From Planoprotostelium fungivorum (lineage: Eukaryota; Evosea; Variosea; Cavosteliida; Cavosteliaceae), in the NCBI GenBank assembly GCA_003024175.1, contig MDYQ01000209.1, positions 1 through 48,060 on the forward strand: a stretch of DNA of 48,060 bases, given 5' to 3'. Positions within the stretch are counted from its first letter, which is position 1, and every line of letters begins with the position of its first letter. Under the pieces are notes generated by a model. It did no database searches. It had not been told where the DNA came from and worked only from the letters and a program-made list of their open reading frames with translations. The position numbers and the translations under genes were made by a program. Positions 1 to 10,213 of the stretch are shown piece after piece.

Positions 1-441
1 AGACTATTCGATGTACGAAACAAAAATTCGATCGAGTGTGATCATGTGTTAAGAGATTTATCCATGTGTAAACACATGGACCAACTTCGTTGTAGAGGGT
101 CAGAGTTCGCTCCAGTCGACTCAGTTTCACAGCTTGATACACAATAAGGTCGGCAAAGCTGGCTTTAATTTGTATGTGGTCGATGTGGCTTGCGCTCACA
201 CGGCAGCATACCACTCAGGTTACCTCTCAATGACTCGGTCTTCCCTGTCCCTCAGATCAGGTTCTATTGTAACAAAAGAAGTTGCAACAGCTCTTCCATC
301 TGTGACCAATCTGTCAAAAAATTTCGAAATGTCTTCTCATGGTGTTGCGGAGGGGCTGATCCTACCAAGATCACATCGACGTCACACATCTCTCGGATGA
401 ATCCAATCAAGTATTCCAAGAGTCAGAAGGTGAGGGTCTAG
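1..441 (+). CDS. possible 3' end of a hypothetical gene (partial, weak)
   Basis: The plus strand here has overlapping open frames but no family I recognise. One frame is open from base 1 to about 144. Another runs from about 134 to 400 and a third from about 190 to 441, the last with a cysteine-rich stretch (NKRSCNSSSICDQ). A short intron near 223-264 could join them, but I could not settle one consistent frame. A plus-strand AATAAA at 528-533 fits a gene ending here. The next gene (770-2567) lies on the other strand and converges on this one. The 5' end would be outside the window. This could equally be non-coding. Confidence 0.25.
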
Positions 442-527
442 AAGTGATGTCTGTGTCCCAGTCGTAATATTTATATCATTTGATTCAGTATTAAACGAAG
501 ACAAATGTATACCAATCGAGGGTTTCA

Positions 528-533
528 AATAAA
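528..533 (+). terminator. poly(A) signal AATAAA
   Basis: AATAAA lies about 90-130 nt past the last plus-strand stops of the weak gene at the left edge. It is the main support for a plus-strand transcript ending here. The rest of 442-769 shows no convincing coding sequence. Confidence 0.35.
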
Positions 534-769
534 CACAGGGTTTATATCTTCTTCTACCTGAATGTAATGGAATTGAGGCCAGCTGATCTCGTTCGACGTC
601 ATCATCAGCATCAACTCTGAAACCATCATCACGATCGTCTCACCCGATCACCCTTTTTCGCCTCCCATACCATCAATTCGGCCTCGAGAGCGACAAACCC
701 CAATCAAACCTCTTCCTCATCTTCCTCTCGTGACAATCCAGTGTTGTCTACTGTTGGGTTGGATTCAAT

Positions 770-2567
770 TCAAAACCTGGGCCAAGAGTCAATCTTAATA
801 TTATTACCAGTGATCAACTGTCGCTCATGTCGATATTGTTTGGCCTTAAAGATGGGCCGAGATGAATCCATCTTACCTCAAGTGTACGATGGTGAGGAAT
901 GAGAAATCTTCCCTGGTCTCCCACGGCCATGGTGACGTTCTGAGCGGTTACGTCTCGGTACGTACCGTCGACACACCAAGCGTCAGTTTTCCCATTCTCT
1001 ATGTCGACATTTGTGAGGCGTAAGTCCGCCGTAAAATTATACAGCGTCTGTGTGACGTTGAGTGCTCCACCTACCACGATCAGCTCCACCATCTCATATT
1101 CTCACATTGTACTGTCTTCAAGTCTGATGGGAAGGTGATGGAAACGTTCTCCATGAGAGTGGAGGCAAACACGATCGTCTCAGTGACGAAGGGAGAGTGA
1201 TTATCTTTGATGATGAGATTCCTGTACGTTGCATTGGGATAATACCGAATCGATTCGGTGTTTGGGTTGATGAAAGAGCTGACAATAGCGTCTGCAAACG
1301 AGTGTCAACATGAATGATAATAAAAATGTAAAAGATGGATGGAAACTGACGCACCGTTTGCGGTGTTGTTGGTGAAAGTAGAATTCTCGATCAGTAGGTT
1401 GGACCTCTGCCCAAAGTAACAGATGATGCAGGAGTATTGGTTCACTCCGTCCACGGATGACTTGTTGATGTTGTGAAAGTGAGAGTTTCGAATGGTGGCA
1501 GAGAAGGCTAGGGGATCGTTGATGTAGATGACGCCGTTGAAACCTCCCCACATGGATTCAAAATTTGAATTGGAGATGATGGCGGCAATTGGAGCGCCGT
1601 GGGCGTTACCTCCTTCGAAGGAAATGGCAGCGAAGTTGGAGCCGGAAAAATTGCAACTTTGTATCGTGAATATTCCATACTCACAACGGGACAACAAGAT
1701 AGCACCATATCGAGAGTTCTGTCCACAACTGAGGAGAGGATATAAATATGAGCTCACCATGTTATCGTTGTTGTAGGAGCTGGAGTCAGTGATGGTGATG
1801 TCGCCAGCGGAAGTTGCGCGGAAAAAGGTACCGTTCTGCGTACCGTACACTTGGCTCAACGTCACGTTGACCTATTGATGTCATCATGGTGGACAATGAT
1901 GTAAGATGTGCTCACGTGATAATCTGTAAATATCTCCGCCTTGTTAAATGAGGTGATCGAGCTGTTACTGTATAGTTGACTACCCTCCACAATGCAGAAT
2001 TCTGGGCAGTAGATATAAAGAGTGCAGGAGTGTGTTCCGGTGAAGTGAATGCTGAAGCTGATGAACAGGGGTGGTTCAGATGATGATGTGGCTCACTTGG
2101 ACAGTGAGAGGGAAGTGTCGTGTAGATAGAAGAGACTGTTTTCATCTCCAATGGCGGTGCTGATGAGAGTTACATTGTTGATGCTGAAGTTGCCCAGTTT
2201 GTAGAGAATAGCATCTGATAGGGTGTTCGTTAAACACTTTTGAATGGCCGACTCACTGCCTCCCATGATGATTGTGGAGGGTCCGACGCCCACGATGACG
2301 AGGTCTTTCGTGTTCGACCCCACGTAGTTGAATGTGTCGTTGATTAGATAATGACCCTCAGATAGATTTAAGATCAGCTGAGATGTCGCGTTGATATTGT
2401 TCAGGAACGCTTCAAAGAGTCAATCTGTGTCTTTGTGCCTAATCATACTCCCGATCTGATATCAACTCACCATCTGTAAGGTCGGGCGGTGATACATATA
2501 CGACCGTTGAACATACCACCAGTATACACGTCAAAAAGTGGTAGAGCTGTAGCTGCATGCCTCTCAT
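770..2567 (-). CDS. secreted right-handed beta-helix (pectin-lyase-like fold) protein
   Basis: The gene starts with a short hydrophobic N-terminus (MRGMQLQLYHFLTCILVV), a likely signal peptide. About 500 residues follow, rich in Asn, Ser, Thr and Gly. Repeats such as IQSCNFSGSNF, ISNSNFESMW and IRNSHFHNI are the rung pattern of parallel beta-helix proteins. I infer seven exons: the introns begin at about 2472, 2097, 1912, 1356, 1105 and 877 and use GTGAG, GTGCG or GTAAG donors. The last exon ends PRF-stop at 770-772. No C-terminal membrane segment or kinase domain is visible, so it is probably secreted. It resembles the beta-helix ectodomain of the receptor kinase at 4073-9893, two genes upstream on the same strand. 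Its ligand or activity is unknown; I see no catalytic motif. Confidence 0.7.
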
Positions 2568-2925
2568 GCGATGCTGGCGGTCTTTTGTTTGGCAGCCCGA
2601 AACTCCGAAATTCGCTCAAATTTCCTACCGGTAGGACGACCTGCCACCCCTCACGTTTCGTCAGCAGAAAATAAATGAAAATGAAGGCTGATTGGTGTCC
2701 CCTTCAGTGGTGATCGGTGATGGACACATCCTCTCGTCCGTCATCATAGGGTCGACTTCACTCTAAATATTGAAGGATAAGTCTTCCGCGTTCGATCAGC
2801 TCAGCACCTGAAAAGTTCATGTCGATCGTGAGCCACGGTTTCAGTAGCATTCGATCGGCACGAGCTCCTTGTGCCTTCGTTTCCTCTGAACGAATCCACA
2901 GATAGAATCTTTCGATATTTGTATT

Positions 2926-2931
2926 TTATTT
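2926..2931 (-). terminator. stop codon embedded in poly(A) signal
   Basis: On the minus strand the reading frame ends GTG AAA TAA AAT. The TAA stop is part of an AATAAA hexamer, implying a 3' UTR of only a few tens of bases. Bases 2568-2925 upstream of the next minus gene show no coding sequence and probably hold its promoter. Confidence 0.55.
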
Positions 2932-3982
2932 CACTGTATGGAACTTGACGGTCTCATACCTGACAAAATGGGCTCACTCGCCGTACTCTCCTCACCTCTT
3001 CATGTGTTCAGAGAAGACATGACCTGCACCCTGCGCGTACACTTCTACGTTCAGCTCGAGTGCTGCCACGATACCAAGTGGAATACTACTTATGATGACA
3101 TCGAGGAGGAGAAATAACTCCACTGATCGAACGTCAGACATGATGTCTCATCGTCCTTCATCGCACCTGCAGAGTTAACTTTTCCCTCGAAGACATTCAA
3201 CCACAAATCTTCTTGACAAAGACCCAAATCAGTAGCCCAATCGAACGAAAAAGTAGAAAGCCTGCGTTCATCCTTAAGTAAAAAGGCATGCCACATTCGT
3301 TCTCACCTTGCCCATGATCAGACCGGGGATGCTGAGACTCTTAATCTCATTGCCTCCATCAGACCTGCTTCCCATACACAGGAAGAAGAGGAAGATGATA
3401 GCCCAAAGACGGAAGAGATGAGGACCAAACGTGAAGTGTTGAAGCCCCGCATGTCGACATGCGGGGCTTCTTGGAGGTGACCATCAGCTGGAGTCATTCA
3501 GCAATCATTATAGGTTAACTCTGTCACCTCTATCAACAAGTAAACGTCAGCTCCCAGATCAGCTAATCCTCTGAGCTGAGGTCAAATCAGTATAGGTGAT
3601 TGAATGGTCTAGCTCCTCACTTGGATGAAGACGGTTAAAATTAACCACAACCAAGGAGCACTGTGTTCGGCCCAACCGTAGAAGAAGGCGAGAGGGATGA
3701 ATAATGCCAAGAGTCCCAGGATGCCGCTGTGGGTAGACATAGCAACGAACAAATGAACAGGCAACATTAGCATGCTACTCTCATGCCCGGGAAGGGGTTG
3801 ATCTCTCTGTGAAAAACTGGGGAGGTCAAAAGAGTGCTTAATGTTGATCGAATCGGACACCTTCAATATATAGATGTTCCGATTTGTGGATGATGATCGT
3901 GCTCCTCTCTTTGTGTGGAGCGAGGGCTGTGTTTCATTTTCGTGTCTGTCGATTGGTCTTCGGCATCTTCAGAAATATTCAT
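2926..3982 (-). CDS. uncharacterised membrane protein (exon structure uncertain)
   Basis: Several minus-strand coding blocks contain hydrophobic segments. They are GILGLLALFIPLAFFYGWAE (about 3660-3730), LFRLWAIIFLFFLCMG (about 3370-3420) and VELFLLLDVIISSIPLGIVA (about 3060-3125). The final block passes through an intron (donor after KR, near 2995) and ends HTVK-stop at 2926-2928, where the stop codon sits inside an AATAAA. I could not phase the middle exons, so there may be one multi-pass protein. Alternatively, the last block is a separate small protein of about 60 residues starting at 3141. A start at 3982 is possible but its frame hits a stop before the first membrane segment. No family is recognised. 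A perfect 30-bp palindrome lies in the middle block. Confidence 0.45.
3441..3470. repeat. perfect 30-bp palindrome
   Basis: The left arm GAAGCCCCGCATGTC is followed directly by its exact reverse complement, with no loop. It falls between membrane-segment exons of the uncharacterised minus-strand gene. No AG lies between it and the following hydrophobic exon, so it is either coding or overlaps the 3' splice site. Confidence 0.95.
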
Positions 3983-4072
3983 TTTGGGCTGAGCATCGTC
4001 TACAGGAGAAGATGTCGAGACAAACGTATCAAATCATAGAATAAATTCGAGCCGATCATTCTCTATATTCAC

Positions 4073-7000
4073 TCAGGAGATTTGAGAGCTATTGATAGAC
4101 GTGTAGATGTTCGGTTTGTCCTCTAAATCCACTTCAGATACCGTTTGTGCATGAGGCTGCTGATCTTTCAACCATCTACAGATCGTTTTGAACGTTGGTC
4201 TATCTTCCGGTTTTGTCTTCCAACATTCTATTTCAGGTCATTCCTCATCATCCAACTCAACGATCGCATCATCATCGATCGAAGATCGATCGATGATGAC
4301 TCACCCTTCATGATAGATACCAGACGAGGATACAACAAGGACAGTTCAGAGGACACTCGAGGTCTCTCTCCTAACGTAGTCACCGCGATGGCAGTGTTCA
4401 CCGGAGATTGATCGGGGTACAACTCTGACCCATCCATCAAGATCTCCCATCTATTCCTCTCGTCAGAGGATCGTCTCGAATTGAAACTCACAGTGTCATG
4501 GCGAAAGAGTAGACGTCTGATTTGCTCGAATATTCTCTCTTCACGATGGCTAGTGACGATTCAGAACCGTAAATTGTGGATTCCTCACCTTCCGGTGCCA
4601 TCCATTTGAGAGGGCCCACGGTGCTCTTTGTCTTCTGGGCGTCGTCGGCGGACTCGATTTTTCTCGAGAGTCCAAAATCTGAAATCTTTGGCTGAAGGTT
4701 CGCCGACAAGAGGACCTGAAGAACGTCATCACATCACCATCATCATCATCAACATGATGTACATCGTGTGATCTTTGTAAAGTCTACGATTGATCTTCTC
4801 ACGTTTCTCGCGGCCAAATCGCGGTGCACAATGTTTTCCGTGTGGAGGTGCAACATACCCGATGCGATTCCCAATATGAAACCGTGCTTCATCTCCATCG
4901 TGATGTCCTTCTATTTTTCTTCAGCTTCCACATATCATCCGCTTCCTCACCTTGTTATCGATGAGAAAGTGTAAGAGGTTTCCGCCCGAGCAGAATTCTG
5001 TAACGAGGGAGATGGGATCTGGGGTGACCGATATACCGATGAACATGACCAAGTTCTACTGGAGCATTAATTTGGAAGGGAAGGAGAGGACTCACCGGAT
5101 GGTGCTTGATGCCCTGTAGGAGGGCGACTTCGTGTGTAAATTCGTCCAATTGATCTTGTTCGACGTGCTGCATGTCTAAAAGTTGTTTCACTGCGACTTG
5201 AATCTCTCTCCAATCGGCCTGTCCTACCATTGAGTCTGATGACATTCTACGATGTACTCACTCGATAGACGACACCGAACGCACCCTTGCCTACTTGAGA
5301 CTGTACATCGTTCAGCAACACTGCGAGACAGAGGAAGAGGTTCACCATCTTCTCTAGGTCCTTGTAATAGATGATGTTGTTTCCCGCCAGATTCGGTAGC
5401 TCCAACGCGATGCTCTCACGTTGCGGTGTCTCTCGCCTCTTCCTTCGCCTCGATATGACAAAGACAATGGCAGCCACGATCAGCGTGACTGCAATGACAG
5501 AGACGACGACCGATACCGCTATGACCCACCCTGGTGTGGAATTGCCTTCTTTCACTCTTCAGTGATCATCTAATCGTTCTATATCTCACCAAAAGGAGAC
5601 GGAGAAGAAGGTGCAGCTGGGTTGACGTTATTGATGGCTTCTGATGTCGTGGAATTGTCTTGAGGACAGTAGAGGGTACCATTCTTCAGTGAAAATTGTC
5701 CCTTCGAACACGTGACGCTCAGTCCAGCACCTTAAATACTGTAAATACGTTTCCCTCGTGACACTTTGACTCACTCGAATCGGTTACGAGGTAAGTGCCA
5801 TTGGATAGATAGATGCTGTTTCCATCGTAACCATTCGATCGGATGCTGACTCGACTACTGTTCATCAGAGCCATGGCAGATCCTGTCATGTCTTCAGATT
5901 CACATGATGTCACGATCAATTCGTGATACGGATACTCGAGGATATCATGTCTCACCGTATTGTGCAGTGTTGGCAGAGAAGATGGACTCGTACAACTCTG
6001 CGGGGCCGTAGAAACAGAGAGCTCCTCCCACCCTCGCCTGATTCTTCTTGAAGCTGACGCGATTGAGGGACATTATGTATTCACTCTGTCTCTTCTTCGA
6101 TGGTAAGATGATACTGTGGTCACCCGACAAAAGCTGATGGAGGGTCAATGTGGGAGGTGATTTCGATTCGTCTCACAAGGAGGGCACCACCGATGTCTGC
6201 CGAGTTTGAATCGAAGAAGGCAGTGGAGATGGTGATGGATCTGTGCGAGGAGAAGGTGGAAGAGAAGATGGCCCCGCCTTGGGTGGCTCGGTTGCCTTCG
6301 AAATTAGCGCCATTGTTCACGGTCAAGGTGTTGATGGCTCTACTGTACAGTCCTCCTCCCCTCTGCATTTCGTCAGCCTCATCATGTGACTTATCAAAGG
6401 TTTGATCGATGTGTTGTATTCAACATATGATATTTATCCTCAAGAATATGAATGATTCAAGATTATATATCCTGTTGTAAGATGCACATGGAATGGACTC
6501 ACCGTTGCTACGTTATACATGAATGCGCCCTGGAAGATAGAGATATCCATCGATCCATTCACGTGAAGTGCTCCTCCGTCCGAAGCGTTGTTGAAGGTGA
6601 AGTTGGATGACTGGCAGCTCACGGTACCCGAGATGGCAGAGACGTACAGTACACCTCCGGAGGTGGCGAAATTTCGATCGAATTGCGAAGAGATGACGTT
6701 GAGGTTAACTAGACCAGACGAAGAAATGTCCAAGAAACCTCCTCGAGATGCAGAATTTTCGCTGGAATTTGAGGCTGATACGATCATGTGTTCGATACCA
6801 TCTTGCGAATCGACTCTGACACTTCCTCCGGATATTCCTGAATTGTTCTGAAATAAGACATTGCTCACGGTGATACTAGTGATGGCTACCAGTGGATGAG
6901 TATATCTCGTAGATCTCATCAATTCGAGATCGATCTCACCGTTCGTATGTACATAGAAGGCACCACCATCACCCAGCGTAGCGCGATTGTGAGACACGTA

Positions 7001-9893
7001 AGCTCCGTTCAGTATCCACTGACCCACTCTGAAGCTGTCCAGTTTGACGGCTCCACCGTTCCCAGCGACATTGTACGTCAGATTTGACAGTTGTAGATCG
7101 ATCGATTCCAAAGTTCCCAAACTAGAATATACATAGATAGCTCCTCCACTTGCTGCCTTGTTCCGGCTGAGGTCACAGCGCAAGAAGGACAGTGAGGTAC
7201 TGACTTCCATCTGTACGTACAGTACGCCTCCGGAGCCTGCCGTAGCTCCATTGTCGACAAATGTCGTGTCGACAGCGGAGATGCTTGTGTTCTGACCCTG
7301 AATGAAGACGGCACCGCCTGCATTGGCCGCGGTATTTCGATGAAAAGAAGAAGCGGTGAAACGCGTAATCACTCCACTGGGAGAAGAGCTCGAAATGTAG
7401 ATGCTTCCTCCGTTGTCTCCAAAATTGTCAGACATTGTTGTAGATCGGACAGTCAGGGTACCGATTGAATTGGCGTGGATGGACAGACCACCACCGATGA
7501 GACCGGTGATTCCGTTGTAGGAGATGTCACTGTCTACAACGCTGACGGGGCCTACGATTCCACCGTTGATAATGATGGCACCTGAATCGATGTGAGAAGA
7601 AAGAGGAAATTATGTCACCGTTTGTGTGGTTGTAGGCCTTTACACTTTGGAAGTTGAGAGAGGACATGGTGGTAGAAGACAGAGAGATTCCACTCTTCTG
7701 ACCAGAGAAGGTGGTAGACATCAAGTCGAATTGTTCGAGAGTGGAGGAAGAGAGAGAGATGCAGGTGTCTCCTCTGTTAGATTCGAATCGACTATTGGTC
7801 ATCACAAACTTTGTCGTCGATACCAATTGAAGTACGGCTGAAGTGAAATGAGTGATAGGAAGGAGAGTGGACCTCACAGGATAAATGGTTATCTACAACG
7901 ACGCTGAACTCCATGGTGACGGTACTTGCGTTGAGATAGATACCACGAGGTGATCTACAATTCGATACGGTGAGAGAATTCAATTGTACGGAGCCAGCCG
8001 TAATGGTCAGGATATCACCCGTGCTGGTTGCGTTGTAGATGGAGAAGGAGCCGTTGTGAACGAAGGTCTTCGCCTTGATCGAGATGCTTCCGTTGAATTG
8101 TACGTAAGGAGAGAAGACGAAGGTGAAATCGGTGTCAGGGGAATCCATGGTGAAGCCCGGATAAATACCGGGGGCCAGGGACAGAGTTGCGCCGGGAAAT
8201 TTCATGACGGAGATCTTCTGCACATCTACAACGATGTAAATACAACGTGGTATGGACGTCAAAATGATGAGAAGAAAGAGACTCACTGTATGTGAAATTG
8301 GATGGATTGAAGTAGAAGATGTAGGGAGGAGACAAACAATCTGAGGGGCCCTGCTTGCACCGAGTCATCAAGATGTCAGCTACAGGGCAAGGGATCCAAT
8401 CTCTATGAAATTTACAATCACCATCACCCCACTTGTAAGTGTCGTTAGATGACACGTCGACACCTGCCAGCGATGAGCTGCGATCGACCGTTGTAGATGC
8501 CCACCTCTGATCCACGAATTCTCCGCGTTGAAGACTCTGATCTCTTTTGACCATTTGGGAACGATGCCAGAGATGCGAGTGTCTGCCGTGACGGATCAGT
8601 CATCGAGATGATTACGATGAGGATGATCACCATCGAAGCGGAGTGCATCCATCGTCTTCACGATGAGAGTCAAGTCGGGAAGCTCTCCGGTGATTGGATT
8701 GGACCATACCTGTTTGTGTTTTATCAGCTTGATGTCGCATCGGATGATGATCGTGTCTTACCTCAAAGTTTTTCAATTGGGTGCAGTTGACTAGGGGTGG
8801 AATCGGTCCAGTGAGCTGATTTTGATAAAAATAAGCCGTATCCAATTGTGTGAGAGAACCAATGGAAGACGGTATGACACCTTCTGGCGTCAACACAATC
8901 CGAAATTCATCCTCTATATCTCACCAGTCAGTCGGTTCTGATGAAGGTAGAGGCTCCTCAAAAGTTGTAGGTTGCCGATGCAAGATGGAATCTCTCCTCC
9001 AAATAAGTTGTTGGCGCTGTACTGGATCATCATTGTGATGTGATGGTGGAGATTCTTACAGATTATACACAGTCAAATTCACCAGGTTACACACGGAGTG
9101 AGGGATGGTGCCACTGAATTGGTTAACCTGCACGCTGAATGTTTCCAACTGAAGCGGATGAGAATGAGGATAGATCGAGCACACACTTGTGTCAGATTAC
9201 CGATGCAAGATGGAATAGATCCACTGAATTGGCTGAAATCCATAATGATCATCTTCAGGGGAAGAGAACATAGATCGGTGGGGAATGATCCAGATAATGC
9301 AGTTCTCTGATTGAATGGTCAGAGGATTAGCGATAGAGCATCCCACTTGGACGTTCAAGGTATTGAATTGTTTCCACCTTCTCATTGAAGGTAAAGGTCC
9401 AGACAGACTCCGAGTGTCTGTAATTGTCAGCTGGACCAGTTGAGTCAGGTTGGCTGCAGATGCAGGGAGGGGTCCGACAAAGAGGGGATTGCCGTCGAGA
9501 TGGAGATATTGAAGGGTACTTAAACCTTCAATGCTGTCGGGTAATGTTCCATCGAGTCCTTTCCCCGTCTGCCAGGGATCAATTCCATACAGATGAATCA
9601 TCGTCTATTGTGATTACCATATCCAGGGAGAAGATAGTGAGGTCTGGATTGCATGAAATACCGTTCCAGCTACAGAATCCATCGCTCGCGTCAACCAGCC
9701 AATTTTCATTGTTCATCCAGTTGTTTCCTGTGATGGTCGGCATGAGTGATTCGAGTTGCCATTCACCATTGGTAGAATGATACAAATCGACTAGCGCTTG
9801 CTTTTGAATCTCAAGGGTCGTCTGAGCTTGTATCACTAGGGCCAACGATAAGAGGAGGAATCCGATGCTGAACCTCGTGTGAGCTCCCTTCAT
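4073..9893 (-). CDS. receptor tyrosine kinase with LRR and Pmp-like beta-helix ectodomain
   Basis: A large single-pass receptor of roughly 1,600 residues. Order: signal peptide (MKGAHTRFSIGFLLLSLALV, from 9893); an LRR N-terminal cap (FCSWNGISCN); LRRs such as GTLPDSIEGLSTLQYLHLDGN, down to about 8650; a Cys-rich link (DCKFHRDWIPCP). A beta-helix region with at least twelve GGA[VIL]/F-x-x-N repeats follows (about 8230-5960), then a Cys-rich juxtamembrane stretch, a membrane helix (VIAVSVVVSVIAVTLIVAAI, about 5460-5530) and basic RRRKRR. The cytoplasmic kinase has GKGAFGVVYR, VAVK, an alpha-C Glu (FTHEVALL), HRDLAARN (4803-4826), SDFGLSR, KWMAPE and CWKTKPEDRPTF. All catalytic residues are present and the HRDLAARN loop is the tyrosine-kinase form, so it should be active. 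About twenty short introns interrupt it; the stop is at 4073-4075. The ligand is unknown. That one gene spans ectodomain and kinase is inferred from continuous strand and frame logic. Confidence 0.85.
5985..7430 (-). repeat. Pmp-type GGAI / FxxN beta-helix repeats (protein repeat region)
   Basis: The translated minus strand contains a run of degenerate repeats of about 30-40 residues, each with a small hydrophobic motif: GGAVFI, GGVLYV, GGAIYV, GGAVKL, GGAFYV, GGSVRV, GGFLDI, GGVLYV, GGALHV, GGAIFS, GGALLV, GGALCF. Most are preceded by an Asn-rich turn such as FHRNTAAN or SRNKAAS. This is the pattern of the polymorphic membrane protein repeat of chlamydial autotransporters, which also occurs in eukaryotic surface proteins. 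Confidence 0.8.
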
Positions 9894-10213
9894 CTCTCCC
9901 CTCTCCTGGCTTCCAAAATCAGGGGGCCCACTTCTCTGTCCTATGGCATTTAGCTTTCAAACTGCTGCCATACCACGAGATAAAGGTGGCGCGTGGGTTG
10001 TCGCCTTCGCGTGTGTACGCGAATGGATGTCTACACGATATCTTCAACATATCTTAAATTCAAGGACAAGAAGATGAGAGACCGAGTGAGGAGGAGAAGC
10101 TTTGTTGCAGCGTGTGAAAAATAAAGATCGACGGGAACATTTATTCAACAAACAGCCTGCAGTGAAACGAGCGGAAAGCTCTGCTCTTCGTGTCGATCCA
10201 TCTCTTCTGTCTC
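9894..10213. promoter_or_regulatory. intergenic gap: receptor-kinase 5' region and 3' flank of the next gene
   Basis: No coding sequence is supported. It must hold the upstream region of the receptor kinase (start 9893). A minus-strand AATAAA (TTTATT on plus at 10140-10145) lies about 70 nt past the stop of the F-box/Sec7/RhoGAP gene. No core promoter motif is evident. Confidence 0.5.

Noticed and set aside
1092-1111. Apparent 20-nt intron or frameshift in the secreted beta-helix gene
   Set aside because: A normal 35-nt intron (GTGAGAATATG to GGTAG) restores the frame as TVQC|GALNVTQ, so no anomaly is needed.
4073-5300. Pseudokinase
   Set aside because: Glycine loop, Lys, Glu, HRD, DFG and APE are all present after splicing.
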